The notes under the pieces are model-generated. The model saw only the letters and a program-made list of their open reading frames with translations. It had not been told where the DNA came from and searched no databases. Positions 17,914 to 26,702 of a DNA stretch of 64,000 nucleotides are shown here, in pieces. Position numbers and translations under genes: made by a program. The DNA comes from JAAXKN01 sp050259615 (lineage in GTDB: Bacteria > Bacteroidota > Ignavibacteria > Ignavibacteriales > SURF-24): NCBI GenBank assembly GCA_050259615.1, contig JBLNAZ010000101.1, positions 56,088 to 120,087 of the forward strand, given 5' to 3'. How positions within the stretch are numbered: position 1 is the first letter of the stretch; each line of letters opens with the position of its first letter.

Positions 17914-18957
17914 ATGGCAGAGAAAAAAGACTATCTCAAAGAAACAATTCAGCATTACGACATAAAGACAAACAACGTTGTTCCCGTCGTCGAGGCAATG
18001 GAGAAAATGGCTTTCTCAGCACGCGACCTTAACCGCGCAGCCAGAATATACGACATGATGCTTAAGGAAAAGGATTGTACCGTATTCCTTACACTTGCCG
18101 GCAGCATATTCTCAGCAGGACTTAAGAAAGTTGTGTTTGACCTGGTCAATAACAACATGGTTGATGCTATCGTTTCTACGGGTGCTCTGATAGTGGATCA
18201 GGACTTTTTTGAAGCTCTGGGCTACAAGCATTACATCGGTACCAAATGGGTTGATGACAACGAAATGAGGGAACTGGCAATCGACAGAATTTACGACACA
18301 TACATCGATGAAGATGAATTAAGAATTTGCGATGAAACCATTGGTAAAATTGCCGATTCACTCGAACCGCGTCCTTATTCCTCACGCGAATTCATTTATG
18401 AAATGGGCCGCTACCTTGAAAATAACGGCGGACCTAAGTGTGAGGATTCAGTTGTTTATGCTGCTTACAAAAAGAATGTGCCGATCTTTGTTCCCGCATT
18501 CTCCGACTGCTCGGCAGGCTTCGGATTTGTAATGCACCAGACAAAAAATCCCGACAAGCACGTTTCAATCGACTCGGCAAAGGATTTTCTTGAACTCACA
18601 CAGGTCAAGATCAATTCAAAGGAAAGCGGTATTTTCATGATCGGCGGCGGCGTTCCGAAAAACTTCACACAGGACATTGTTGTTGCTGCAGACATCCTTC
18701 AGGAAGAGGCCCCCATGCACAAATACGCAATACAGATCACAGTTGCAGACGAACGCGACGGGGCCCTTTCAGGTTCAACACTGAAAGAAGCCAGCTCATG
18801 GGGTAAAGTTGAAACCACACACGAACAGATGGTATATGCAGAAGCAACAATTGCAATGCCTTTAGTTACAGGCTATGCGTACCACAAGGGCTCATGGAAG
18901 GAAAGAAAACCGAAAGAACACCAGAAGCTTTTCATAAAGCAGCCTCAGGCAGTCTAA
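17914..18957 (+). CDS. Deoxyhypusine synthase-like NAD-dependent enzyme
   Basis: The 347-residue protein belongs to the deoxyhypusine synthase (DHS) family, which transfers an aminobutyl group from spermidine using NAD. It has LTLAGSIFSAGLKKV near 59-73, VSTGALIVDQDF near 87-98, GGGVPKN near 244-250 and the SWGKVE segment with the probable imine-forming Lys298; Glu292 and Trp296 also match. From memory of human DHS, the His288 position is Asn/Phe here and Asp316 aligns with Leu285, so the polyamine site differs. Bacteria lack eIF5A, and bacterial homologues are known or suspected polyamine enzymes such as homospermidine synthase. A clear GGAG site precedes the ATG and a terminator follows the stop. 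Confidence 0.85.
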   Translation: MAEKKDYLKETIQHYDIKTNNVVPVVEAMEKMAFSARDLNRAARIYDMMLKEKDCTVFLTLAGSIFSAGLKKVVFDLVNNNMVDAIVSTGALIVDQDFFEALGYKHYIGTKWVDDNEMRELAIDRIYDTYIDEDELRICDETIGKIADSLEPRPYSSREFIYEMGRYLENNGGPKCEDSVVYAAYKKNVPIFVPAFSDCSAGFGFVMHQTKNPDKHVSIDSAKDFLELTQVKINSKESGIFMIGGGVPKNFTQDIVVAADILQEEAPMHKYAIQITVADERDGALSGSTLKEASSWGKVETTHEQMVYAEATIAMPLVTGYAYHKGSWKERKPKEHQKLFIKQPQAV

Positions 18958-18978
18958 TCCTAAACGGTTTAATACAAC

Positions 18979-19016
18979 AAAGGCACATCCCCCAAAAAGG
19001 AGATGTGCCTTTTTTC
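18979..19016 (+). terminator. Rho-independent terminator after the DHS-like gene
   Basis: Inverted repeat 18981-18989 with 19002-19010 followed by seven Ts on the plus strand. It lies between converging genes and ends the epimerase/DHS-like transcript. Confidence 0.9.
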
Positions 19017-19029
19017 TTACCGCCCAACG

Positions 19030-21654
19030 CTACTTCATCAGCATCATCTTGAGCGACTTGGTAAATGATCCCGCATTGATCGTATAAATGTAAACCCCGC
19101 TTGCCGCCTGATGCCCGGCAGCATCACGCCCCGTCCAGGTTACTTCATAGTGCCCGGGCTGCTTAAAGTCATTAACCAGCTCAGATACCTGTTTGCCCGT
19201 AATGTCATAAACCGCCACCTTTACGTTAGCAGCCTGGGGAATCTGAAACTTGATCGTAGTCGAAGGATTAAACGGGTTAGGATAATTCTGCTCCAGATCA
19301 AATCTCTCTGGAGACTTTGCAGCGTTATCTGCAACATCTGTGGTTGCACTCCATGCTGCAGAGAACATTCCCCTCCCGTGTGTGGCTGCAAAGATCTTGT
19401 TATCCGAGGTTCTGAAGTCCAGATCCGAAACCGACACATTTGCCAGCCCGTCGTTATTCTGAAGCCAGCTTGAGCCCTGATCAGCGCTTGTAAAAACGCC
19501 AAGGTCTGTTCCAACTACAAGGCTTTTGTTATTTGCAGAGTTTACAAGAATGCAGTTAACAGGAATGTTTGGCAGGTCTCCGGAAATATTTTTCCAGGTC
19601 TGCCCGTAATCGGTCGTCTTGAAAACCTTCTGCCCGTTTGAGTAGCCTGAATAAACTGCAAAGGCCGTAGCCGGATCTTGTGCATCGATTGCAATTTTCC
19701 TGGCATTAAGGTTTGGAAGTCCTGAGCCTTTAGGATTCCAGGAGTTTCCCCCGTCTGTTGTAGAGCGTATTACACCGTTTGAGCATCCGGCATAAATCAC
19801 GTCTGAATTGCCTTTGGCAATGGCAAGAGTTGTTATCTTGGAACCTGAAGAACCGGTGCCGTCACCGGTAAGGTCTCCGCTTATAGTGCTCCAGCTCGCA
19901 GCGCCGTTTGTAGTTCTGTATACCCTGTAGGTTCCAGCAACCAGAACACTTGGGTTGTTGGGATCAATTGTAAAAGGTGCAATGAATTCAACCCTGTCCG
20001 AGGTTCCCGACCATTGGCTTGCTCCCCCTGTAGGAATACCGCTAATGGCCTTTGTATAACTCTTTCCGCCATCGGTGGATTTATAAATTGCCAGATCCAC
20101 ATATTCCATATAAATTGTATTAGGATTGTTGTAATCCACCTCCACAGCACCGCCGTCACCGCTGAGGATCTCATACCAGTCTGTTCCCCCGTCAGATTTA
20201 ACAGTACCGTTGTCCTGTGCACCGCCGTAATATTTATTTGCCGAGGGATCCACGGCTCCGTAGTAAAACTGTGTAATGTAGAGGTCGTTATTCAGATCTG
20301 TCCATGAGGAGCCCTTGTTGGTGGATTTGAATATGCCGCCATCAGTTCCCAGATAAATGCTGCTGCTGTTTGACGGATCCACCGCTATTGCATGATGGTC
20401 GGCATGCACATATGCAAAGCCGGAGGAATTATACCAGTTGGTTTTCTGTGCCCACGTCTTTCCCCCGTCTGTTGACTTCCAGAAGTCCAGTCCGCCGGCA
20501 TAAACCGTATTCGGGTCCTGAGGGTCAACTGCAACAACGTTATCGTACCAGGCCTGGTTGGAAGTATATGTTGAAGCCCCTGAAAACGAAGGGCCCGGCA
20601 CCTTTAAGGAGTCCCAGCTTGCACCGCCGTCTCTTGTCACGCGCATTATACCTGCCGTGTTGTCAGACAATTTCATCGCCGAAAGGTAGACTACTTTGGG
20701 GTCTGAAGCTGAAGCTGCAAGGACTGTTCTTCCGTTTCCTGAAGCCGTAAATGTCTGCTGAAAAGTATTTCCGGCATCAGCACTCTTATAGACGGTAGCA
20801 GTATTAAAAAGGCCGAAGGCCGTATAAATTGTGGATGGAGTGTCATATGAAATTACAATATCCGTTGCATGAACGTTTGAGCTGTTCGGAAGACTGCTTA
20901 CAACGGCAAATGTATTTCCGCCATCGGTGGACTTGAAAAGACCCCTTCTTGTAGCTGCCCAGAGCGTGTTTGTTGTTTTGTCAAATGCCAGCTTGTTCAC
21001 ATAATAAAAATCGGGAGTCAGAGTCGAGCTCAGGCGGTTCCACGTTTTGCCTGCATCCGTGGACTTAAAAATCCCTTCTCCTCTTAAAGCATCTATATTA
21101 GCATAACCCTCGCCAGTTCCGGCATAAATAATATCCGGGTTGGAAGGATCCATTACCAGAGAACCTATGGAAAGGTTTTCCATATGATCATCCAGGGCGA
21201 ACCAGCTTGTTCCGCCGTTTATTGTTTTCCAGATTCCGCCTGCAACAGAGCCGACATAAATAGTGGCTGGATCATTGGGGTTTACTACAATACTGCGTAT
21301 CCTGCCGCCTATGTTCCGCGGCCCTAACTGAGTCCAGCTGAGCGTTGAAGCGGATTTTTCGAGCTGAAGGTTATTTTTGCTTATCTGCTTTAACGCCTTC
21401 TCACGCCACTCTACAGGAACTTCTCCAGAAGGATAGGATCTCTGTCCATAATACCATTCCAGCATTTTATCTGCATAACCGGGCACAGCCTCCTCATCGC
21501 CATCTTTCTCCTCCTCAATGCGCAGCTTCCTGAAATCTTCATTTGTTAAAATTTGCGGCTGGTTAAAATATAGGAAGGACGAGACGGCACCTGCAAATAA
21601 GAGAAAAGAGGTTAGAAAAACTTTATATTTCTTCATAAATAATTTCCAATTCAT
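19030..21654 (-). CDS. Secreted BNR/sortilin-type beta-propeller protein with T9SS type A sorting domain
   Basis: This 874-residue protein is built for export: an N-terminal membrane/signal segment (about 10-28), a long region of repeated Asp-box motifs of the S-T-D-G-G-x-[TS]-W type (from about 135 to 760) that form beta-propeller blades, and a C-terminal T9SS type A sorting domain (about 785-874, LEQNYPNPFNPSTTIKF, then ASGVYIYTINAG and a KSLKMMLMK end). Such proteins are carried across the outer membrane by type IX secretion and anchored or released. The propeller resembles sortilin/Vps10 or xyloglucanase folds, but no catalytic residues can be assigned. Its ATG lies just past the stop of the upstream lipoprotein gene; Met7 is an alternative start. 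Confidence 0.88.
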   Translation of the reverse strand: MNWKLFMKKYKVFLTSFLLFAGAVSSFLYFNQPQILTNEDFRKLRIEEEKDGDEEAVPGYADKMLEWYYGQRSYPSGEVPVEWREKALKQISKNNLQLEKSASTLSWTQLGPRNIGGRIRSIVVNPNDPATIYVGSVAGGIWKTINGGTSWFALDDHMENLSIGSLVMDPSNPDIIYAGTGEGYANIDALRGEGIFKSTDAGKTWNRLSSTLTPDFYYVNKLAFDKTTNTLWAATRRGLFKSTDGGNTFAVVSSLPNSSNVHATDIVISYDTPSTIYTAFGLFNTATVYKSADAGNTFQQTFTASGNGRTVLAASASDPKVVYLSAMKLSDNTAGIMRVTRDGGASWDSLKVPGPSFSGASTYTSNQAWYDNVVAVDPQDPNTVYAGGLDFWKSTDGGKTWAQKTNWYNSSGFAYVHADHHAIAVDPSNSSSIYLGTDGGIFKSTNKGSSWTDLNNDLYITQFYYGAVDPSANKYYGGAQDNGTVKSDGGTDWYEILSGDGGAVEVDYNNPNTIYMEYVDLAIYKSTDGGKSYTKAISGIPTGGASQWSGTSDRVEFIAPFTIDPNNPSVLVAGTYRVYRTTNGAASWSTISGDLTGDGTGSSGSKITTLAIAKGNSDVIYAGCSNGVIRSTTDGGNSWNPKGSGLPNLNARKIAIDAQDPATAFAVYSGYSNGQKVFKTTDYGQTWKNISGDLPNIPVNCILVNSANNKSLVVGTDLGVFTSADQGSSWLQNNDGLANVSVSDLDFRTSDNKIFAATHGRGMFSAAWSATTDVADNAAKSPERFDLEQNYPNPFNPSTTIKFQIPQAANVKVAVYDITGKQVSELVNDFKQPGHYEVTWTGRDAAGHQAASGVYIYTINAGSFTKSLKMMLMK

Positions 21655-21655
21655 G

Positions 21656-22138
21656 TTATTTGTTATCCGGTTTATTGGCGTCCAGTACTTCCCGGATTAT
21701 CCATTTATTATACTGCGTCAGACTTACCCTTGCCCTGAATGTGGTTCCCGGGGCCAGGGATTTAAGTTCCATCAGTTTCCTGTTTTTTTCTACGGGTTTT
21801 ATTTCTTTGTCTGTCATAGTAAAAGCCGGCTCCATCTGGTAAGTCTCACCTTTTACTGCGAGGCTTTCAAATGCCTGGTCATCTTCAGCTTCTTTGACCA
21901 GAACCTTGAGCGTAAAATCGTTTCCGCCTGCGGGCTTTACTTCGAGAATTTCGCCCGTTATTACAGAGCTGTTCTCCTGAATTACCGTTTTACTGCCGCT
22001 GCTTTGCTTGTGCAGGGTGTCGGCTTCCTGAGCATTCTCAATCCGGCTTTTCTTAGTGGCAGCTGTCTTGCTGCCGCAGCAGGCTGAAAAAGTTAAAAGA
22101 GATAAAACCATAAAAATGGCTGTAATCCTGAAGTTCAT
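21656..22138 (-). CDS. Predicted lipoprotein, unknown function
   Basis: I do not recognise this 160-residue protein. The N-terminus is a lipoprotein signal peptide with a lipobox FSAC at about 17-20. A Ser/Thr/Lys-rich stretch follows to about residue 50, then a beta-rich domain (ITGEILEVKPAGGNDFTLKVLV, ending with FRARVSLTQYNKWIIREVL) that resembles an OB-like or single-strand barrel fold, an impression only. The stop codon is one base from the start of the T9SS beta-propeller gene, so the two are cotranscribed and probably cotranslated. A role in assembling or anchoring that exported protein is conjecture. Confidence 0.65.
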   Translation of the reverse strand: MNFRITAIFMVLSLLTFSACCGSKTAATKKSRIENAQEADTLHKQSSGSKTVIQENSSVITGEILEVKPAGGNDFTLKVLVKEAEDDQAFESLAVKGETYQMEPAFTMTDKEIKPVEKNRKLMELKSLAPGTTFRARVSLTQYNKWIIREVLDANKPDNK

Positions 22139-22385
22139 AGTGTCCTTTTTTAAGGGGTCTAATGGTTTATAAAGGATAAAAGTTCATAAAACTGCCAAAA
22201 ACCGTTCGCAATTTCTTTAATATTTCTATAAAACAAAGTGCCAAAATTTTACTCCCCATGGAGGTTAACGGACCTGGCTTATTTTACGGTAGAATAAGGA
22301 AAACTTAATATTTGGCCATGAAATATTTATTAACCAATCCCTTTTTCTTATATTTAGGTAACTTTAACAAAATCGTGAGGATTTA

Positions 22386-23579
22386 ATGGCAAAATTTGAT
22401 CTGGAAAAAGTTCAGGACATCCTAAGGAAAATGAACTTTGACGCGTGGCTGTTTTATGACTTCAGAGGATCTAACTCTCTGGCTCATGAAATACTTAATG
22501 TTTCTCCGGAAGCTCACCTTACCAGGAGATTCTTTTATCTTATACCTAAAAGCGGAACTCCCGTCAAGATCGTTAACGGAATTGAAGCTTTCCACCTGGA
22601 TCACCTGCCGGGTAAAAAACTCACCTATTCCAGCCATGCTTCACTCGACAAGCATTTAAGAGATGCGCTTTCGGGACTTAAAACCGTTGCCATGGAGTAC
22701 TCTCCTATGAATGCAATTCCTTACGTATCAAAAGTGGATGCCGGAACCATTGAGTACCTGAGGACGTTTAATTTCGATATTAAAAGCTCGGGCGACCTGA
22801 TCTCAATGTTCGGCGCACTCTGGACCCCTGAACAGTACGAAGAAAATAAAACGGCAGCCCGCGCACTGTATGAAATTGTAAGACTGGCATTTAATTTTAT
22901 TAAGGAAAAAACCGCCTCCGGTTCAAAGATCAATGAGTACGAGGTTCAGCAGTTTATCATGAACGAGTTTAAGAGAAGAAATATGGTTACAGATTCGGAT
23001 GCCATAGTTGCTGTAAATGAAAACAGCGCTAACCCGCACTATGCCCCGGATGCCCAGGTACATAAGGATATCAATAAGGGAGATTTTGTTTTAATAGACC
23101 TATGGGCAAAAATGAACACTCCGGATGCCGTAATGGCTGATATTACATGGGTCGGCCATATGGATCAGGAAGTGCCTGAAAAGTATACTGAAATATTTAA
23201 CATCGTTGCCGGCGCCCGCGACGCAGCCTTCAGCCTGGTTGAAGGCCGCTTTAAGAATGGTAAAGAAGTCCGCGGCTTTGAGGTGGATGATGCCGCCCGC
23301 AAGGTCATTAAAGATGCCGGTTATGGCGACTACTTTATACACAGGACCGGGCACTCAATTACAACTGAAACCCACGGATCTGGTGCACACATGGATAACT
23401 TTGAAACCCGCGATGAAAGGCTCATCCTCCCTTCAACGTCGTTTTCAATTGAACCGGGAATTTACCTGACAGGTGATTTTGGCGTTAGAAGCGAAATTGA
23501 CGTCTATATATCTCCTTCCGGAGAGGTAATCTCTACGGGAGAGGAAAGACAGAGAGAAATTGTCCCGATTCTTAAGTAA
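22386..23579 (+). CDS. M24 family metallopeptidase (Xaa-Pro aminopeptidase-like)
   Basis: This 397-residue protein has an N-terminal creatinase-like domain (about 1-160) and a C-terminal pita-bread metallopeptidase domain (about 165-397). Metal-ligand motifs are visible: DLWAKMNTPDAVMADITWVG (two Asp), HRTGHSITTETHGSGAH (His), SIEPGIYLTGDFGVRSEID (two Glu). Family members remove N-terminal residues before proline; a few relatives are creatinases or prolidases, so substrate is uncertain. The ATG has a GTGAGGA ribosome-binding site 5-6 bases upstream. It stands alone on the plus strand, and a 247-base gap separates it from the divergent lipoprotein gene. Confidence 0.88.
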   Translation: MAKFDLEKVQDILRKMNFDAWLFYDFRGSNSLAHEILNVSPEAHLTRRFFYLIPKSGTPVKIVNGIEAFHLDHLPGKKLTYSSHASLDKHLRDALSGLKTVAMEYSPMNAIPYVSKVDAGTIEYLRTFNFDIKSSGDLISMFGALWTPEQYEENKTAARALYEIVRLAFNFIKEKTASGSKINEYEVQQFIMNEFKRRNMVTDSDAIVAVNENSANPHYAPDAQVHKDINKGDFVLIDLWAKMNTPDAVMADITWVGHMDQEVPEKYTEIFNIVAGARDAAFSLVEGRFKNGKEVRGFEVDDAARKVIKDAGYGDYFIHRTGHSITTETHGSGAHMDNFETRDERLILPSTSFSIEPGIYLTGDFGVRSEIDVYISPSGEVISTGEERQREIVPILK

Positions 23580-23593
23580 TCTTCCTTTTCAGA

Positions 23594-23626
23594 GTCCCTG
23601 AAACCTGCCCCCGGGGTTTCAGGGAC
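23594..23626. repeat. Perfect 12-bp inverted repeat (terminator-like)
   Basis: Arms 23594-23605 and 23615-23626 pair perfectly around a 9-base loop just past the M24 peptidase stop. No T tract follows on either strand, so it may stop transcription weakly or stabilise the 3' end. Confidence 0.6.
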
Positions 23627-23782
23627 CTGTCTTCGCCTTTCAAATATATCCCTTCTAAGCCCTGCCGGGAACTTTATTCAAATTTATTGCGTAATATTTT
23701 TGAGATATTTTCGTAATTTTGTAGAGAAAAATCGAATTATTCAGCCCTTTCAGGAGGGCAAATTGAAAATTGTGAGGATTTG

Positions 23783-26620
23783 ATGTTATCCGGCAAATAT
23801 TTAGAACTCCATAAGCTCCTTCTCGAAAAAATTCCTGAAAGCAGAATGTTTTCAGACGACCTGAGAACACTCGCCTATGGAACAGATGCTAGTTTCTACA
23901 GACTTATTCCAAAGCTGGTCGTAAAAGTAGATTCTGAAGATGAAGTAATTTTAATATTGAAACACTGCAGGCGCCTTAATATTTCAGTTACATTCCGCGC
24001 CGCAGGCACAAGCCTTTCAGGACAGTCCATTTCCGACAGTGTCCTCGTTGTGCTCGGAACTAAATGGAAGAAATTCCAGATCAGTCACGACGCCTCACAG
24101 ATAAGGCTCCAGGTAGGCATTATTGGCGCTCATGCCAACATTTTTCTGGCTCCATACAAAAGAAAAATCGGGCCCGATCCCGCATCCATTAATTCTGCCA
24201 TGATCGGCGGTATTGCAGCCAATAATGCCAGCGGCATGTGCTGCGGTACCTCGCAGAACAGCTACAGGACTCTTGCCGGAATGAAAATTATTTTCTTCGA
24301 CGGCAGCTTCCTGGATACCAACGACTCCGAATCCAGAAGAAAGTTTTCTGAAACCCACGCTGAAATGATATCCGATATATGTGCGCTATCGAAAAAGGTA
24401 AAAGAAAATGAGCTTCTGGCTGAGCGCATAAAAAGCAAGTTTAAGATGAAGAACACTACGGGCTACAGCCTGAATGCCCTTGTAGATTTTGATGACCCTA
24501 TAGATATTATTCAGCACCTCATGATAGGCTCCGAGGGAACTCTCGGCTTTATTTCCGAAGTAAATTATTATACCGTCCCTGAACTGAGCAATAAAGCTAC
24601 TTCACTTATGCTTTTTCCCGATGCCGTTACGGCGTGCAAGGCAGTGGAAATCCTGAAGGCTTCCAAAGTAGAGGCCGTGGAGCTGATGGACAGGGCTTCA
24701 CTGCGCTCTGTTGAGGATAAGGAGGGGATGCCCCCGTTTCTTAAATCACTTGCTCCTGAAGCGGCTTCCCTGCTCGTCGAAATAAGAGCCGCCGAGGCTG
24801 AAATTCTTTCTAAGCAGATTGCCGAGATTACAGAAGCCCTTAAGGAACTTACAAAGGTGATGCCCGTTGAGTTCACACAGGACGAAAAAGAGTTTAAGAA
24901 GCTCTGGGATATAAGAAAAGGACTCTTCCCGTCTGTCGGCGCAATGAGAAAGATCGGAACTACGGTAATCATTGAAGACGTATGCTTCCCTGTTAAGCGT
25001 CTTGCTGAGGCGACAGCCGACCTGCAGGAACTCTTTAAAAAACATGGATATTACGACGCCATCATCTTCGGCCACGCACTCGAAGGCAACCTCCATTTTG
25101 TATTCAAGCAGGACTTTAATACCGAAAAAGAAGTTAACCGCTATAAAAATCTGATTGATGATGTTACAAAAATGGTGGTCAAAAAATACGACGGCGCCCT
25201 GAAAGCTGAACACGGCACAGGCAGAAACATGGCTCCCTTTGTTGAGCTCGAATGGGGACAGGAAGCCTTCGGACTCATGAAGCAGATAAAGGCTATCTTC
25301 GATCCTGATAATCTTATAAATCCGGGCGTGATCTTAAATAATGACGCACATGCTCACATAAAAAATCTCAAACCTCTTCCGGCTGCAAATTCTATTGTAG
25401 ATAAATGTATCGAGTGCGGGTTTTGTGAAATCAACTGCCCTTCAAGGGACCTTACAATTACACCCCGACAGAGAATTGTTGTGTGGCGTGAAATTGCACG
25501 GCTTAAAGAAACCGGCGAGGATCCTGCAAGGCGGGCTGTCCTTATTGATCAGTTCGATTACCACGGCAATCAGACCTGCGCCACCGACGGGCTTTGCGCT
25601 ACGAGCTGCCCCGTTAATATTAATACAGGCAGCCTGGTAAAAGAGCTCAGGGCAGAAAATGCTTCACCAACTGCAAACAGCATTGCCGACTTGCTCTCAT
25701 CTTCAATGACCGGGGTTACTGCAGCAATGAGACTGGGACTTAATGTTGTAAACAGCCTGCACAAAGTTCTGGGTACAACCTTTATGCAGGGCGCGTCTGA
25801 CTTATTAAGAAAAGCCTCAGGCAACAGAATCCCCATGTGGAACAGGTTTATGCCTAAAGGAGCCGATAAGATTATTCCCCGTAAGCTGAACGGCTCAAAC
25901 CTTAAAGTTGTTTACTTCCCGAGCTGTATAAACAGAAGCATGGGCATTTCCGAAGGAAGTGAAAATAAAGATTCCCTTACCACCCGTACAGTTTCGCTTC
26001 TTTATAAAGCGGGCTTTGAGGTAATTTATCCAAATAGCCTCACTGACCTTTGCTGCGGAATGGCCTTTGCAAGCAAGGGCTTCAAGAAGCAGGGCGATAA
26101 AAAGTCGGGTGAGCTCCTGGATGCATTACAGGAGGCTTCGGAAAACGGGAAGTATCCGATTCTTTTCGATATGAGCCCATGCCTTTACAGGATGAATGAG
26201 TACCTCAGTCAGCATAATGGAAAAGAATCCCTGAAGATTTATGAGCCGGTAGAATTTATTGACGAATTCCTCACAGATAAGCTGAAGTTTACAAAGACGA
26301 AGGAAAAAGTGGCTATTCACTCTACATGCAGCTCAACCAAAATGGGCCTTAACGGAAAGCTGAAGAAAGTAGCTGAAATGTGTTCTGAAGAGGTAATTAT
26401 TCCTCACGACGTCGGCTGCTGCGGGTGGGCCGGTGACCGCGGCTTTACATACCCTGAACTTAATGCTTCTGCTCTAAGGAACCTTAAAAGTGGAATACCT
26501 GAAGATTGCCATTACGGTTATTCAACCAGCAGGACATGCGAAATCGGCTTATCAGTGCATAGCGGCATAAACTATGAGTCGATTATTTATCTGGTTGATA
26601 AGTGCAGTAAGCCTATATAA
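23783..26620 (+). CDS. FAD-linked oxidoreductase with ferredoxin and CCG domains (D-2-hydroxyacid dehydrogenase type)
   Basis: A 945-residue fusion of three parts. An FAD-binding PCMH domain covers about 35-260 (FRAAGTSLSGQS, IGGIAANNASGMCCG, GSEGTLGFISE) and the FAD-oxidase cap runs to about 525 with a GHALEGNLHF-like end. A 4Fe-4S ferredoxin unit follows, with clusters at about 541 (CIECGFCEINCP) and about 598 (CATDGLCATSCPV). Two CCG repeats (CCGMAF, CCGWAGDRG) near the C-terminus probably bind Fe-S or heme. The layout matches the YdiJ/GlcD-GlcF fused family, which oxidises D-lactate, D-2-hydroxyglutarate or glycolate and passes electrons on. The start is ATG 23783 with a GTGAGGA site; a TTG one codon earlier is less likely. 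It is followed by tandem terminators. Confidence 0.88.
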   Translation: MLSGKYLELHKLLLEKIPESRMFSDDLRTLAYGTDASFYRLIPKLVVKVDSEDEVILILKHCRRLNISVTFRAAGTSLSGQSISDSVLVVLGTKWKKFQISHDASQIRLQVGIIGAHANIFLAPYKRKIGPDPASINSAMIGGIAANNASGMCCGTSQNSYRTLAGMKIIFFDGSFLDTNDSESRRKFSETHAEMISDICALSKKVKENELLAERIKSKFKMKNTTGYSLNALVDFDDPIDIIQHLMIGSEGTLGFISEVNYYTVPELSNKATSLMLFPDAVTACKAVEILKASKVEAVELMDRASLRSVEDKEGMPPFLKSLAPEAASLLVEIRAAEAEILSKQIAEITEALKELTKVMPVEFTQDEKEFKKLWDIRKGLFPSVGAMRKIGTTVIIEDVCFPVKRLAEATADLQELFKKHGYYDAIIFGHALEGNLHFVFKQDFNTEKEVNRYKNLIDDVTKMVVKKYDGALKAEHGTGRNMAPFVELEWGQEAFGLMKQIKAIFDPDNLINPGVILNNDAHAHIKNLKPLPAANSIVDKCIECGFCEINCPSRDLTITPRQRIVVWREIARLKETGEDPARRAVLIDQFDYHGNQTCATDGLCATSCPVNINTGSLVKELRAENASPTANSIADLLSSSMTGVTAAMRLGLNVVNSLHKVLGTTFMQGASDLLRKASGNRIPMWNRFMPKGADKIIPRKLNGSNLKVVYFPSCINRSMGISEGSENKDSLTTRTVSLLYKAGFEVIYPNSLTDLCCGMAFASKGFKKQGDKKSGELLDALQEASENGKYPILFDMSPCLYRMNEYLSQHNGKESLKIYEPVEFIDEFLTDKLKFTKTKEKVAIHSTCSSTKMGLNGKLKKVAEMCSEEVIIPHDVGCCGWAGDRGFTYPELNASALRNLKSGIPEDCHYGYSTSRTCEIGLSVHSGINYESIIYLVDKCSKPI

Positions 26621-26660
26621 AAAGAAAAGCATGGCTTTTATAAGCCATGCTTTTCTTTTT
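26621..26660 (+). terminator. Strong bidirectional terminator
   Basis: A 17-bp perfect inverted repeat (26621-26637 with 26642-26658) with a 4-base loop and T runs on both strands. It ends the FAD oxidoreductase gene and can also stop minus-strand reading out of the B12-binding gene. Confidence 0.92.
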
Positions 26661-26673
26661 GCACTAATTTTTC

Positions 26674-26702
26674 AAGCATAGCTTCAGGCTATGCTTTTTT
26701 TC
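26674..26702 (+). terminator. Second terminator overlapping the B12-binding gene stop
   Basis: Arms 26674-26682 and 26688-26696 pair and are followed by a T run on the plus strand. The hairpin overlaps the last codons of the minus-strand B12-binding gene, so the repeat also falls in that mRNA. Confidence 0.7.
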
